Source of the DNA: Flavobacteriaceae bacterium
GTDB lineage: Bacteria > Bacteroidota > Bacteroidia > Flavobacteriales > Flavobacteriaceae
Direction of reading: 5' to 3'
Assembly (NCBI GenBank): GCA_018646605.1
Contig: JABGUL010000007.1
Coordinates: forward strand, 62,001-126,000
DNA length: 64,000 nt
The notes under the pieces were generated by a model. The model made no database searches and had not been told where the DNA came from. It saw only the letters and a program-made list of their open reading frames with translations. Positions 26,133-35,074 of the stretch are shown piece after piece; positions within the stretch are counted from its first letter, which is position 1, and every line of letters begins with the position of its first letter. The translations under genes and the position numbers were made by a program.

Positions 26133-26141
26133 ACTTTTAAA

Positions 26142-26732
26142 TTAATCTTCTAAGAGCAAATATATGTTTTTTGCACTTGTTTCAGATTCAGAAAACACTT
26201 TTTTCTCACTACTCTCAGATTTTGACTTGAGTGTAGTGATGTTTGTAGGAATTACTTTTTTGTATTTATTTTTTAGCGAAGACATACCTTGACTTACATC
26301 CTTTACAATTTGTTTAGTCTTTGCAATAATGATAATAGTTTTGGGGAGATCAGGAAGGCTGTAGTGTTTTATTTGATGTTCACTTAGTAATATTTTTCCA
26401 GTATTACTAATGATATATTCACAGAACATTACTGCAGCCTGATAGGCTTTTAAATTTCCTGAGGTTTCTGAAATTAGCGTGAGATTAAATTGTTCAGCAA
26501 TTGTTTCGTTAAGACTCAATACATGTTCGTTTTTCCACTGATTCTCTTTTAAGATTTCTTCAAGATTTAGGGGAACAAGTTTGCTGGATTCACAAAACAG
26601 AAAATGACCTCCTTTATTTGTAAAGGTTTCAGCAAAAGAAATGTCAATTGGAGTCTCCTCAGAGGGCATGTAGGGGCTTTTCTCAGACTTATTCTCAGTT
26701 TTTTTACCAAAAAATTTATCCCAAATCCCCAT
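26142..26732 (-). CDS. LUD (LutC/YkgG-type) domain protein
   Basis: The 196-residue protein resembles the LUD domain of lactate-utilisation protein C. Landmarks are AYQAAVMFCEYIISNTGKILLSEH, the LPKTIIIIAKTKQIV strand and the C-terminal KNIYLLLED. No iron-sulfur cysteine pairs are present and there is no lutA or lutB nearby, so it is not a normal lactate-utilisation operon. It sits between ftsH (14 bp) and cdsA (9 bp). The N-terminal MGIWDKFFGKK is a charged leader. Function is not known. Confidence 0.7.
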   Translation of the reverse strand: MGIWDKFFGKKTENKSEKSPYMPSEETPIDISFAETFTNKGGHFLFCESSKLVPLNLEEILKENQWKNEHVLSLNETIAEQFNLTLISETSGNLKAYQAAVMFCEYIISNTGKILLSEHQIKHYSLPDLPKTIIIIAKTKQIVKDVSQGMSSLKNKYKKVIPTNITTLKSKSESSEKKVFSESETSAKNIYLLLED

Positions 26733-26746
26733 ATGAATTCTAGCTA

Positions 26747-28702
26747 CTATTTATTTTTAAGCAATTTAGCTTCCTCGATTTTTTCGCTATTGGTTTTAAA
26801 AGGTCTTTTTCCTAAAATAACTTCCAAATCATCTTTAAAAATAACTTCTTTTTCTAAAAGACGTTCAGCAAGAACTGTTAACTTGTCTTTGGATCGTTTT
26901 AGTATGTCAATCGCCCTTGCATATTGTTTTTCTATTATCCCTGAAATCTCGTGATCAATTTTCTGAGCTGTTTCTTCTGAATAGGGTTTTGTAAAATTAT
27001 AATCAGCTTGCCCTGTTGAGTCGTAATAAGTTAAGTTCCCAATAGCATCATTTAGCCCGTATACTGACACCATGGATCGCGCTTGTCGTGTCACTTTTTC
27101 TAGGTCGCTAAGCGCACCTGTTGAAATTTTATCAAACATTACTTTCTCTGCAGCACGTCCACCTAAAGCGGCACACATTTCATCCAGCATTTGTTCTGTT
27201 CTTACAATTTGTCGTTCCTCTGGAAGGTACCATGCTGCTCCTAGTGATTGCCCTCTTGGTACAATCGTAACCTTAACAAGGGGAGCTGCGTGTTCAAGCA
27301 ACCAGCTAACCAATGCGTGCCCCGCTTCATGATAAGCGATTGTTTCTTTTTCTTCGGGGGTAATAATTTTATTTTTCTTTTCTAGACCCCCAACAATACG
27401 ATCAACTGCATCAAGAAAATCTTGTTTTCCGACAGTTTTTTTGTTTCCTCGGGCTGCAATTAATGCTGCTTCGTTACAAACATTTGCGATATCCGCACCA
27501 GAAAAACCAGGAGTTTGTTTTGCAAGAAAATCGACATCCAATGATTTGATTGCCTTGATCGGTTTTAGATGAACTTTAAATATTTCACGACGTTCGTTAA
27601 GATCGGGTAGATCAACATAGATTTGACGGTCAAAGCGCCCAGCTCTCAATAAAGCTTTATCTAATACATCTGCACGGTTTGTAGCGGCAATAACGATAAC
27701 GTTTGTATCAGTTCCAAAACCATCCATTTCGGTAAGTAGTTGGTTGAGAGTGTTTTCTCTTTCATCATTTGAGCCTGTCATGTTACTTTTACCTCTTGCT
27801 CTTCCTATAGCATCAATTTCATCAATGAAGATAATTGCAGGGGATTTGTCTTTAGCTTGTTTGAATAAGTCCCGAACTCGAGATGCACCTACGCCAACAA
27901 ACATTTCAACAAAATCAGATCCTGAAAGAGAATAGAATGGCACTTTTGCTTCCCCAGCAACCGCTTTAGCAAGTAATGTTTTTCCTGTCCCTGGTAATCC
28001 TACTAATAAAGCCCCTTTAGGAATTTTACCACCCAAGACGGTATATTTGTTTGGATTTTTTAAGAAATCAACAATCTCTTGGATTTCTTCTTTGGCACCT
28101 TCTAATCCTGCTACATCTTTAAAAGTTGTTTTTACATCAGTGTTTTTATCAAACAATTTTGCTTTGGATTTTCCAATGTTAAATATTTGACCTCCGGCAC
28201 CACCTCCAGCTCCACCAGACATTCTTCTCATTAAGAAGATCCAAACTCCAATGATAATGATAATCGGTAAGAATCCGATAAGGGTATCAGCCCATCGATT
28301 TTCAACGGTAACAAATTCTAAACGAAAAGGAACGCCATTTGATCTTGCTTTTTCTAATTTTTCTTCGAAAAGCTCAAGGCTCCCTACCTCAAATTGATAG
28401 TGAGGTCCATTTGAATTGTCTTGACCTAAAATATTCTTTGCAGCAATACCTTGGTGATCACTTTTATTTAAAGCCTCAGGAGTTAATGTTACTCGCACAC
28501 TACTTTTGTTACGAATTACAATTACTTCACTTACGTCCCCTGCATTAAGATATTTTTCAAAGTTTGAAATATTGGTTTTACTTATGCTTTGCCATGATTC
28601 ACTTCCTCCAAAGAGGCTCATGCCTAGAAGGGCAAAAATGATTGCGCCATACAGCCAATAAATATTGAACTTGGGTGTTGTTGGTTTTTTTTCTTCTTTC
28701 AT
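26747..28702 (-). CDS. ftsH: ATP-dependent zinc metalloprotease FtsH
   Basis: The 651-residue membrane-bound AAA+ protease degrades misassembled membrane and regulatory proteins. Two transmembrane helices (starting [17 protein letters not shown] and [17 protein letters not shown]) flank the periplasmic domain. The AAA domain has Walker A GLPGTGKT, Walker B IIFIDEID and the second-region [18 protein letters not shown]. The peptidase site HEAGH is in the C-terminal half. I place the start at the ATG at 28700-28702 ([11 protein letters not shown]); the open frame runs into rsfS but only with unrelated sequence. It lies 5 bp after rsfS. Confidence 0.96.
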   Translation of the reverse strand: MKEEKKPTTPKFNIYWLYGAIIFALLGMSLFGGSESWQSISKTNISNFEKYLNAGDVSEVIVIRNKSSVRVTLTPEALNKSDHQGIAAKNILGQDNSNGPHYQFEVGSLELFEEKLEKARSNGVPFRLEFVTVENRWADTLIGFLPIIIIIGVWIFLMRRMSGGAGGGAGGQIFNIGKSKAKLFDKNTDVKTTFKDVAGLEGAKEEIQEIVDFLKNPNKYTVLGGKIPKGALLVGLPGTGKTLLAKAVAGEAKVPFYSLSGSDFVEMFVGVGASRVRDLFKQAKDKSPAIIFIDEIDAIGRARGKSNMTGSNDERENTLNQLLTEMDGFGTDTNVIVIAATNRADVLDKALLRAGRFDRQIYVDLPDLNERREIFKVHLKPIKAIKSLDVDFLAKQTPGFSGADIANVCNEAALIAARGNKKTVGKQDFLDAVDRIVGGLEKKNKIITPEEKETIAYHEAGHALVSWLLEHAAPLVKVTIVPRGQSLGAAWYLPEERQIVRTEQMLDEMCAALGGRAAEKVMFDKISTGALSDLEKVTRQARSMVSVYGLNDAIGNLTYYDSTGQADYNFTKPYSEETAQKIDHEISGIIEKQYARAIDILKRSKDKLTVLAERLLEKEVIFKDDLEVILGKRPFKTNSEKIEEAKLLKNK

Positions 28703-28707
28703 AGTTT

Positions 28708-29079
28708 TTAATAATTCGAAACGATTTGGGTAGTTTTTGCATCTCCCCACAGTTCTTCGATGTTATAATATTCGCGTATTTGTTTTTGGAATACATGTAC
28801 AACAACATCTATATAATCAATTAAAACCCATTCAGCTACATCATAACCTTCTGTGTGAAATGGTTTTTCTTTTAGCAATTTGCTCACATTTTTCTGAACT
28901 GAACCAACTATTGCACTTACTTGTGTGTTTGAATTACCACTACAAACAACAAAGAAGTCACAAGGAGTGTTTTCGATTTCTCTTAAATCGAGTATTTGTA
29001 TATCTTGTCCTTTGACATTTTCAATCCCTACAACTATTTCGTCTAAGAGATTTGGTTTACTTTCAATTTTCTTTGCCAT
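28708..29079 (-). CDS. rsfS: ribosomal silencing factor RsfS
   Basis: The 123-residue RsfS/Iojap protein binds L14 on the large subunit and blocks subunit joining under nutrient stress. The family core ENTPCDFFVVCSGNSNTQVSAIV and the C-terminal VLIDYIDVVVHVFQKQIREYYNIEELW are unmistakable. It is the first gene of a five-gene minus-strand unit continuing into ftsH, and has an exact TAAATTTG promoter element 19 bp upstream of the ATG. It is divergent from birA. Confidence 0.95.
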   Translation of the reverse strand: MAKKIESKPNLLDEIVVGIENVKGQDIQILDLREIENTPCDFFVVCSGNSNTQVSAIVGSVQKNVSKLLKEKPFHTEGYDVAEWVLIDYIDVVVHVFQKQIREYYNIEELWGDAKTTQIVSNY

Positions 29080-29098
29080 TAACTAGTGCTCTTTTTCA

Positions 29099-29106
29099 CA
29101 AATTTA
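29099..29106 (-). promoter_or_regulatory. -7 promoter element of rsfS-ftsH
   Basis: TAAATTTG on the minus strand is an exact TAnnTTTG match, 19 bp before the rsfS ATG, in the 57-bp divergent gap to birA. Confidence 0.45.
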
Positions 29107-29136
29107 TTACTTTTTGAGTCGGTTACATTCACTTCT

Positions 29137-29880
29137 ATGAGCTATTTTAATATAATCAAACTTAATGCCACCCCGTCTACTAATGATTTTCTAAAAGAAA
29201 GGCATCAAAAAGGCCTATGTAAAGAGGGTGATTTAGTTTGGGCAAAAGATCAAACTTCAGGAAGAGGACAGCGAGATAGAACTTGGGTTTCAAGCTTTGA
29301 GAACAGCTTAACATTTAGTATTTACAAGACTTACGAGCATTTTTCCTCAGCCCATACTTTTGCAATAAGTGTTGCAGTAGCTGTAGGTATAATGAATGCA
29401 TTACACGCATTAAATATTCAAAATCTATCCATTAAATGGCCTAACGACATTTTGTCAGAAAACAAGAAAATTGCCGGAATTTTAATTGAAAATATTTTCA
29501 AGCAAGGAAATTTAAAAGCCTCTATTATAGGAATTGGTCTAAATATCAATCAAATGGAATTTCAAGATCTTCCAAATGCAACTTCTTTGGCCCTAGCAAC
29601 AGACAAAAAATGGGAAGTCAACTTGGTTTTTAAAACCCTAAAAGTAGAATTAGAAAAAATACTTTTTTCATTGGATTCTATTATTTTAAAAGATTTATTT
29701 TCAGAATACACCAAACTACTCTGGAGGAAAGATAAGATCACGATTTTTAAAAAAAACGGGAAGTATTTAAATGCCATTCTAAAAGGCATAACTACTTCAG
29801 GTAGTTTAATTATAGAGGATGAAAAGGGAGAGATAATGGAATTAACCTCCAATCAAGTTAGGATGCTTTATGACAATTAG
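29137..29880 (+). CDS. birA: biotin--[acetyl-CoA-carboxylase] ligase
   Basis: The 247-residue enzyme attaches biotin to the carboxyl carrier protein through biotinyl-AMP. The biotin-binding loop is QTSGRGQRDRTWVS, followed by SIKWPNDIL and GIGLNIN. There is no N-terminal winged-helix domain, so it is a pure ligase and not the BirA repressor type. I chose the ATG at 29137 (MSYFNIIKLNATPSTNDFL), the standard N-terminus; the frame extends upstream to a GTG at 29086 with sequence unlike the family. Its stop interlocks with the convergent pyrE stop in a 4-bp TTAG. Confidence 0.93.
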   Translation: MSYFNIIKLNATPSTNDFLKERHQKGLCKEGDLVWAKDQTSGRGQRDRTWVSSFENSLTFSIYKTYEHFSSAHTFAISVAVAVGIMNALHALNIQNLSIKWPNDILSENKKIAGILIENIFKQGNLKASIIGIGLNINQMEFQDLPNATSLALATDKKWEVNLVFKTLKVELEKILFSLDSIILKDLFSEYTKLLWRKDKITIFKKNGKYLNAILKGITTSGSLIIEDEKGEIMELTSNQVRMLYDN

Positions 29881-30527
29881 TCTTGACTAGGAGACCAACT
29901 TGAGGGATCTTTTCTCCACGTTTTTAAATTTTCAGATTGTGTTTGAGAAATTTTATTTTCTTTTAAAGCAACAGGTAAAAGATTTTCATAATCACATAAG
30001 GTTTGAAGTTCAATTCCCGCCTCATTAAATGCTTTTTCTGCTTTTTCAAAACCATAGGTAAAGAGCGCAAACATGCCTAAAATAGTTGCTCCTGCATTTT
30101 GAAGTGCGGTAACGGCATTTAAGCTGCTCATTCCAGTACTAATCAAATCCTCGATTACAACAACTTTTTTTCCAGGTTCAAATGCACCTTCAATTTGATT
30201 TTGTCTACCATGTTTTTTGGGTTCTGGACGAACATAAATAAAGGGGAGGTTTAATTCTTGAGCCACCAACATGCCAATTCCTATTGCGCCTGTTGCAACT
30301 CCTGCAATGACAATTTCTAAACCATATTGAGATTTGATTTCATGTGCAATACTCTTGCTTAAAAAGGTCCTAATGGCAGGATATGAAAGAGCTACTCGAT
30401 TATCACAATAAATAGGAGATTTCCATCCACTTGCCCATGTAAATGGATTTTCAGGATTCAATTTAATTGCATTAATTTGTAGCAGGTATTCAGCTGTAAG
30501 CTGAGCTATATTTTGATTAAAGATCAT
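29877..30527 (-). CDS. pyrE: orotate phosphoribosyltransferase
   Basis: The 216-residue enzyme transfers ribose-5-phosphate from PRPP to orotate in pyrimidine synthesis. Seen are the FTWASGWKSPIYCDNR substrate loop, the flexible KKHGRQNQIEG loop and the PRPP motif VVVIEDLISTGMSS. The ATG at 30525-30527 gives MIFNQNIAQLTAEYLLQI, a normal start. The Nudix gene starts divergently only 6 bp away, so its promoter (TACATTTG at 30531-30538) overlaps that start codon. Confidence 0.94.
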   Translation of the reverse strand: MIFNQNIAQLTAEYLLQINAIKLNPENPFTWASGWKSPIYCDNRVALSYPAIRTFLSKSIAHEIKSQYGLEIVIAGVATGAIGIGMLVAQELNLPFIYVRPEPKKHGRQNQIEGAFEPGKKVVVIEDLISTGMSSLNAVTALQNAGATILGMFALFTYGFEKAEKAFNEAGIELQTLCDYENLLPVALKENKISQTQSENLKTWRKDPSSWSPSQD

Positions 30528-30530
30528 AAG

Positions 30531-30538
30531 CAAATGTA
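30531..30538 (-). promoter_or_regulatory. -7 promoter element of pyrE overlapping the Nudix start codon
   Basis: TACATTTG on the minus strand is an exact TAnnTTTG match only 3 bp from the pyrE ATG, and it covers the ATG (30534-30536) of the divergent Nudix gene. If used, the pyrE mRNA would be leaderless. Confidence 0.4.
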
Positions 30539-31130
30539 TAAAGTTTTTTACAATCAGAAACCAATTTTTTTCACAACAGATTTAAATATAAATTCTGATG
30601 ACACCCCCCTCTTTCATATAAAATTTTCCAAAGCGGAATCAATTATAAAAGCACTAAAAGGGAAACGTGTTAGTGGCGTGTATTTGTATCATCGCGATGC
30701 TGAAAAACTACAGAAATATTTTTTAAAACGATTTCCTTGTGTAGAGGCTGCAGGAGGACTGGTAGAGCATGAAAATGGAAGCTATCTCTTCATATACAGA
30801 AATGATAAGTGGGACCTTCCTAAAGGAAAGATAGAGAAAAAAGAAGTTGTTGTTGATGCTGCCGTTCGTGAAGTTATGGAAGAAACTGGCGTCGCTGATT
30901 TGGTTGTTAAATCTCCTATGCCTACCACCTATCATGTGTATAATGCCAATGGAAAATTTAAGCTAAAAAAAACATACTGGTTTTTAATGAAGTCCAGTTA
31001 TAGCGCTCCTTTGTCTCCGCAACTTGAAGAAAACATCCAAATGGCAGTTTGGAAATCCAAAAGTGATTTTCCAATGCTAATGGAAAATGCATACGAGAAC
31101 ATTAAAATTCTTTTGAAAAAAATTAATTAA
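30534..31130 (+). CDS. Nudix hydrolase
   Basis: The 198-residue protein has a full Nudix box (GKIEKKEVVVDAAVREVMEE followed by TGV), which binds metal and hydrolyses nucleoside diphosphates linked to other groups. The N-terminal 65 residues form an extra domain before AAGGLVEHENGSYLFIYR. The actual substrate is not readable. I chose the ATG at 30534 rather than the upstream in-frame codon at 30513, because that one lies within pyrE. The start codons of this gene and pyrE are 6 bp apart. It ends 1 bp from convergent coaD. Confidence 0.86.
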   Translation: MYKVFYNQKPIFFTTDLNINSDDTPLFHIKFSKAESIIKALKGKRVSGVYLYHRDAEKLQKYFLKRFPCVEAAGGLVEHENGSYLFIYRNDKWDLPKGKIEKKEVVVDAAVREVMEETGVADLVVKSPMPTTYHVYNANGKFKLKKTYWFLMKSSYSAPLSPQLEENIQMAVWKSKSDFPMLMENAYENIKILLKKIN

Positions 31131-31131
31131 A

Positions 31132-31584
31132 TTATTTTTTTACCGCTTTAGGAACTAGAGATGTATAATCACCGTTGTGTATCATTATTTCTCTAACAAT
31201 TCCACTACTGATATAGGAGTGATCTGCAGAGGTAAGTAAAAATAGGGTGTCAATCTCTGTGAGTCTACGGTTGATTTGTGCGATGCTTTTTTCAAATTCA
31301 AAATCGGCAGGATTTCTTAATCCCCTTAAAATTGCTGTAGCTTCAACTTCTTTGCAAAAATTAACAGTCAGACCTTTATAGGTTTGGACGCTTATTTTGG
31401 GCTCATTACTAAATGTTTTCATGATAAATTCAATGCGCTGTTGTAGTGAAAACATATATTTTTTATCCTTATTTTCTCCTACTGCAATGATAAGAGAATC
31501 ACAAAGAGGAAGTGCTCTTACTATAATGTCTACATGTCCCAGCGTAATTGGATCAAATGAACCAGGAAAAACATATTTTTTCAT
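31132..31584 (-). CDS. coaD: phosphopantetheine adenylyltransferase
   Basis: The 150-residue enzyme makes dephospho-CoA from phosphopantetheine and ATP, the penultimate step of CoA synthesis. The nucleotidyltransferase start MKKYVFPGSFDPITLGHVDII with its TLGH motif, the RGLRNPADFEFE block and the C-terminal SYISSGIVREI are diagnostic. Its start is 4 bp after the ddl stop on the same strand. Confidence 0.96.
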   Translation of the reverse strand: MKKYVFPGSFDPITLGHVDIIVRALPLCDSLIIAVGENKDKKYMFSLQQRIEFIMKTFSNEPKISVQTYKGLTVNFCKEVEATAILRGLRNPADFEFEKSIAQINRRLTEIDTLFLLTSADHSYISSGIVREIMIHNGDYTSLVPKAVKK

Positions 31585-31588
31585 GTGT

Positions 31589-32575
31589 TTAATTTTTGTC
31601 TAAGACTTCAAGTAAAAGTAAATTAAAAAATTCTGAAAGTTCTATTCCCATTGCAAGCGCTTGTTGGGGTATGATACTTTTTTGTGTAAAACCGGGAACG
31701 GTATTTATTTCAAGTAAATGAGGTACGCCATCAACAAATATAAATTCACTCCGGACAACTCCTTTCAGTCCCAACTTATGATAGATTTCCTTGGACCTTT
31801 TTTCAACTTCTTCTTTCCATTCTATTGGAATTTGAGCTGGAGTAATTTCCTGTGATTTTCCTTCATATTTAGCAGCATAATCAAAGAATTCATTTTCTGT
31901 TATGATTTCAGTAACCGGAAGCACTTTAATATCTCCCCTTAGTTTAGCAACCCCCACGGAAACCTCTCTTCCTTCCAAAGCACTTTCAATGATTACTTGG
32001 GAGTCTTCTTGAAAAGCTTTTTGGAGTGCCTGCTCGAGATTTGATTTTTTTTTAACTTTAAATACTCCAAAACTACTTCCTGCTCTATTTGCTTTTACAA
32101 AACAAGGAAACCCAACTGCTTTTTCAATTTTTTCAAGATCTATTTTGTCATTACGATCAATAGAAAAATGTTTTGCTGTGGGAATGTTAATTTCTCTCAA
32201 TACCGAGAGACAATCTCTTTTATTATATGTCAATGCTGAAGTGTAGCTGTCACAACTGGAAAAGGGGATGTTTAATAGCTCCCAGAGGGCAGCCAGTTGT
32301 CCATTTTCTCCTGGAGCCCCATGAATTGAATTGAAAATTACATCAAGGAAAACGATATCGTTTCCTATTTGGAGTGTAAAATCTCCTTTAGATACAGAAT
32401 AATGATTTCCATTATCATCATTTGCTACCCATTCATTTGAATTTATTGTAATTAAAAAAACTTCCCATAAAGAGCGGTCTAAGTTGTCAAAAACAGTTTT
32501 TCCGCTAAGAAGCGAAATCTGAAATTCGGAGGTAAATCCTCCGCAAACAACCCCAAGTTTTTTCTTCCCCATCAT
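31589..32575 (-). CDS. ddl: D-alanine--D-alanine ligase
   Basis: The 328-residue ATP-grasp enzyme joins two D-alanines for peptidoglycan. Seen are HGAPGENGQL near residue 85, the ATP-binding FPCFVKANRAGSSFGVFKVK, EGREVSVGV and the metal-binding C-terminal RSEFIFVDGVPHLLEINTVPG. The ATG could be at 32575 or the next codon at 32572. It is co-directional with coaD, and has an exact TACCTTTG promoter element 14 bp upstream. Confidence 0.94.
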   Translation of the reverse strand: MMGKKKLGVVCGGFTSEFQISLLSGKTVFDNLDRSLWEVFLITINSNEWVANDDNGNHYSVSKGDFTLQIGNDIVFLDVIFNSIHGAPGENGQLAALWELLNIPFSSCDSYTSALTYNKRDCLSVLREINIPTAKHFSIDRNDKIDLEKIEKAVGFPCFVKANRAGSSFGVFKVKKKSNLEQALQKAFQEDSQVIIESALEGREVSVGVAKLRGDIKVLPVTEIITENEFFDYAAKYEGKSQEITPAQIPIEWKEEVEKRSKEIYHKLGLKGVVRSEFIFVDGVPHLLEINTVPGFTQKSIIPQQALAMGIELSEFFNLLLLEVLDKN

Positions 32576-32589
32576 TTTTGGTTATTTTA

Positions 32590-32597
32590 CAAAGGTA
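32590..32597 (-). promoter_or_regulatory. -7 promoter element of ddl-coaD
   Basis: TACCTTTG on the minus strand is an exact TAnnTTTG match 14 bp from the ddl start, with a TTTA rather than TTTG at the -33 position 19 bp further upstream. Confidence 0.45.
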
Positions 32598-32657
32598 AAT
32601 CATTTCAAAGCAATCTTAAAGACAACGTTTTATTATCTTAGCCCTGAAATTTATGCC

Positions 32658-33212
32658 ATGCAATTTTTACGTTTTTTATTTAGTAAAATCTTTTTGAAGC
32701 AATTGCTCTACCTGGGCTTGACATTTGTTGGGGTTTTTATCTTAATTTCTTTTGGTCTCAAGCGTATTACAAATCATAATGAGTATCAAAAAGTTCCAGA
32801 TCTAAAAGGCATACCCTTGGATGTGCTTCCAGCCATAATGATTGATCAAAATCTACGATTTGAAGTAATTGATTCTACAAAATTTGTTCCAAGTTTACCC
32901 CCTCTATCTATTATCGCTCATCTACCAGCTGCCGATAGTGAGGTTAAGAAAAATAGAAAAATTTACCTTACTGTAAATCCTTCTGGATATAGAGAAATAA
33001 CAGTTCCAAATTTAATACAAATCACAAAACGTAATGCAGAGTCTATACTCAAAGCAGTTGGCTTTGAGTTGGGAGAAATAAATTACAGAGATAATATAGG
33101 AAAGGATATGGTTTTAGAAATTCAATTTAAAGGAAAGAAAATTGAACCTGGAATTTCACTTCCTAAAACCACACCAATCGATTTAGTTTTAGGAAATGGA
33201 GAACGAGAATAG
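32658..33212 (+). CDS. membrane-anchored PASTA domain protein
   Basis: The 184-residue protein has one N-terminal transmembrane helix (residues about 13-35) and two PASTA repeats outside the membrane (KVPDLKGIPLDVLPA and TVPNLIQITKRNAESILKAVG onward). PASTA domains bind muropeptide or beta-lactam-like ligands. No kinase or transpeptidase domain is attached, so it may sense or scaffold cell wall. It is divergent from ddl and overlaps the start of the pseudouridine synthase gene by 17 bp. Confidence 0.85.
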   Translation: MQFLRFLFSKIFLKQLLYLGLTFVGVFILISFGLKRITNHNEYQKVPDLKGIPLDVLPAIMIDQNLRFEVIDSTKFVPSLPPLSIIAHLPAADSEVKKNRKIYLTVNPSGYREITVPNLIQITKRNAESILKAVGFELGEINYRDNIGKDMVLEIQFKGKKIEPGISLPKTTPIDLVLGNGERE

Positions 33213-34236
33213 TCCTTTAGAAGAAGAACTTCAAACTTCTGATACTCTTTACGAACATTATGCTTTTACGGCAGATCCAGGACAATCTCCATTACGAGTT
33301 GATAAGTTTCTAATGGCTCGCGTTGAAAATGTAACAAGAAGTAAAATTCAACAGGCTGCCAAAGCGGGGAGTATTTTTGTAGATGGCAATGAAGTGAAAT
33401 CTAATTATAAAGTAAAGGGTGGAGATAAGGTGAAAGTACTTTTTTCACATCCTCCTTATGAAAACCTATTGGTTCCCGAAGATATGCCTTTGGATATTGT
33501 TTTTGAAGACGATATTTTGGTTGTTGTGAACAAGCCCCCTGGAATGGTTGTTCATCCGGGACATGGAAATTATTCTGGAACTTTATTGAATGGCTTATTG
33601 TATCATTTTGATCAATTACCAAAAAATTCTAATGAGCGCCCTGGATTAGTACATCGTATCGATAAAGATACAAGTGGACTTTTGGTGATTGCAAAAACGG
33701 AACAGGCAATGACACATTTGGCTAAACAATTTTTTGATAAAACATCTGAACGAAAATATTCGGCTTTGGTCTGGGGTGATGTAAAAGAAGAAGAAGGTAC
33801 AATTGAAGGAGCTATTGGACGACACCCTAAGAACAGACTTCAAATGGCAGTTTTTGAAGATAATTCTCAAGGGAAAGAAGCAAAAACCCATTTTAAAGTT
33901 ATTGAACGTTTTGGCTATGTTACTCTTATTGAATGTCAGCTTGAAACGGGAAGAACGCATCAGATACGAGCACATCTAAAATTTATCGGACACACACTGT
34001 TTAACGATGCCCGCTATGGGGGTGATAAAATATTGAAGGGGACAAGTTTTACTAAGTACAAACAATTTGTAGAAAATTGTTTTGCTTTACTACCACGACA
34101 GGCATTACATGCCCAAACACTAGGATTCATCCACCCATCAAGTGGAGAGAAAATGTTGTTTGAAACCCCTCTGCCAGACGATTTTAAAGCGGCGCTAGAA
34201 AAATGGAGACAATACGCTCAGCATAAGAATTTGTAA
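33196..34236 (+). CDS. RluD-type 23S rRNA pseudouridine synthase
   Basis: The 346-residue protein has an S4 RNA-binding domain (residues about 30-80, DKFLMARVENVTRSKIQQAA) followed by the RluA/RluD catalytic domain. The catalytic aspartate is D156 in HRIDKDTSGLL, and LETGRTHQIRAH is the second family motif. It probably isomerises uridines of helix 69 of 23S rRNA, but RluC/RluD paralogues are not separable here. It begins inside the last codons of the PASTA gene, a common flavobacterial pairing in my recollection. Confidence 0.92.
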   Translation: MENENSPLEEELQTSDTLYEHYAFTADPGQSPLRVDKFLMARVENVTRSKIQQAAKAGSIFVDGNEVKSNYKVKGGDKVKVLFSHPPYENLLVPEDMPLDIVFEDDILVVVNKPPGMVVHPGHGNYSGTLLNGLLYHFDQLPKNSNERPGLVHRIDKDTSGLLVIAKTEQAMTHLAKQFFDKTSERKYSALVWGDVKEEEGTIEGAIGRHPKNRLQMAVFEDNSQGKEAKTHFKVIERFGYVTLIECQLETGRTHQIRAHLKFIGHTLFNDARYGGDKILKGTSFTKYKQFVENCFALLPRQALHAQTLGFIHPSSGEKMLFETPLPDDFKAALEKWRQYAQHKNL

Positions 34237-34312
34237 TACAAGTATTTTAAGCTTTGATTCTCTCTACTTGTAATCGAAAATAAATCCTTGTATTTTTGGA
34301 AAAAACAGTAGT

Positions 34313-35074
34313 ATGAAAATGGTAATCTCACCTGCAAAGTCATTACAATTTGATACGCAGCTTCCTACATCAGTTCAAACGGAACCCCTTTTTGGTGTGG
34401 AGGCTCAGAAGATTAATGATTTACTTAAAAAAAAATCGCCTAAAGAATTAAGCAAATTAATGAGTATCTCAGATAAGTTGGCTGAATTGAATTGGGAGCG
34501 AAATCAAGCTTTTCAAATGTCTGAATCTAAAGCTGCTTCACGGGCTGCAATTTTCACTTTTAATGGAGATGTTTATCAAGGGCTAGACGCCTATTCTTTA
34601 GACGAGAATAAAATAGAACAAATGCAAGGCCAACTGCGTATTTTGTCTGGTCTGTATGGATTTTTAAAACCCCTTGACGCCATTCAACCCTATCGCTTGG
34701 AAATGGGAACAGCTTTAAAAGTAGGTAGTCATAAAAATTTATATTCTTTTTGGAAGGATAAAATCACAAATCAACTCAATGCTGAAATGGATTCCGATGA
34801 ACTTTTTATAAATCTTGCAAGTAATGAATATTTTAGTGTCATTGATGCTAAAAGCCTAGTTGCTAAAATTGTGACCCCCCAATTCAAAGATTTTAAAAAT
34901 GGAAAGTTGAAAATAATTTCTTTTTTTGCTAAAAAAGCACGAGGTATGATGGCACGTCACTTAATTGAAAACAATGCTTCTAAAATGGAGGATATTATTT
35001 CCTTTACTTCACAAGGATATTCATACAGTGAAGAAGAAACTACGGATGTTTTGAGTCCTGTTTTTATTCGTTAG
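34313..35074 (+). CDS. yaaA: peroxide stress protein YaaA
   Basis: The 253-residue protein is a YaaA/DUF328 member, which in E. coli lowers free intracellular iron during peroxide stress by binding DNA or iron. The family start MKMVISPAKSLQFD, FNGDVYQGLDA, LSGLYGFLKPLDAIQPYRLEMG and the FFAKKARGMMARHLIE block are present. Length matches E. coli (258). It stands alone on the plus strand and its stop interlocks with the convergent peptidase gene in a 4-bp TTAG. Confidence 0.93.
   Translation: MKMVISPAKSLQFDTQLPTSVQTEPLFGVEAQKINDLLKKKSPKELSKLMSISDKLAELNWERNQAFQMSESKAASRAAIFTFNGDVYQGLDAYSLDENKIEQMQGQLRILSGLYGFLKPLDAIQPYRLEMGTALKVGSHKNLYSFWKDKITNQLNAEMDSDELFINLASNEYFSVIDAKSLVAKIVTPQFKDFKNGKLKIISFFAKKARGMMARHLIENNASKMEDIISFTSQGYSYSEEETTDVLSPVFIR

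Noticed and set aside
28737-29015. 92-residue ORF antisense to rsfS
   Set aside because: It is a shadow of rsfS, with cysteine- and leucine-rich low-complexity translation.
34237-34272. TACAAGTA/TACTTGTA inverted repeat after the pseudouridine synthase gene as a terminator
   Set aside because: The loop is about 20 nt and no T tract follows, so it is not a convincing intrinsic terminator.
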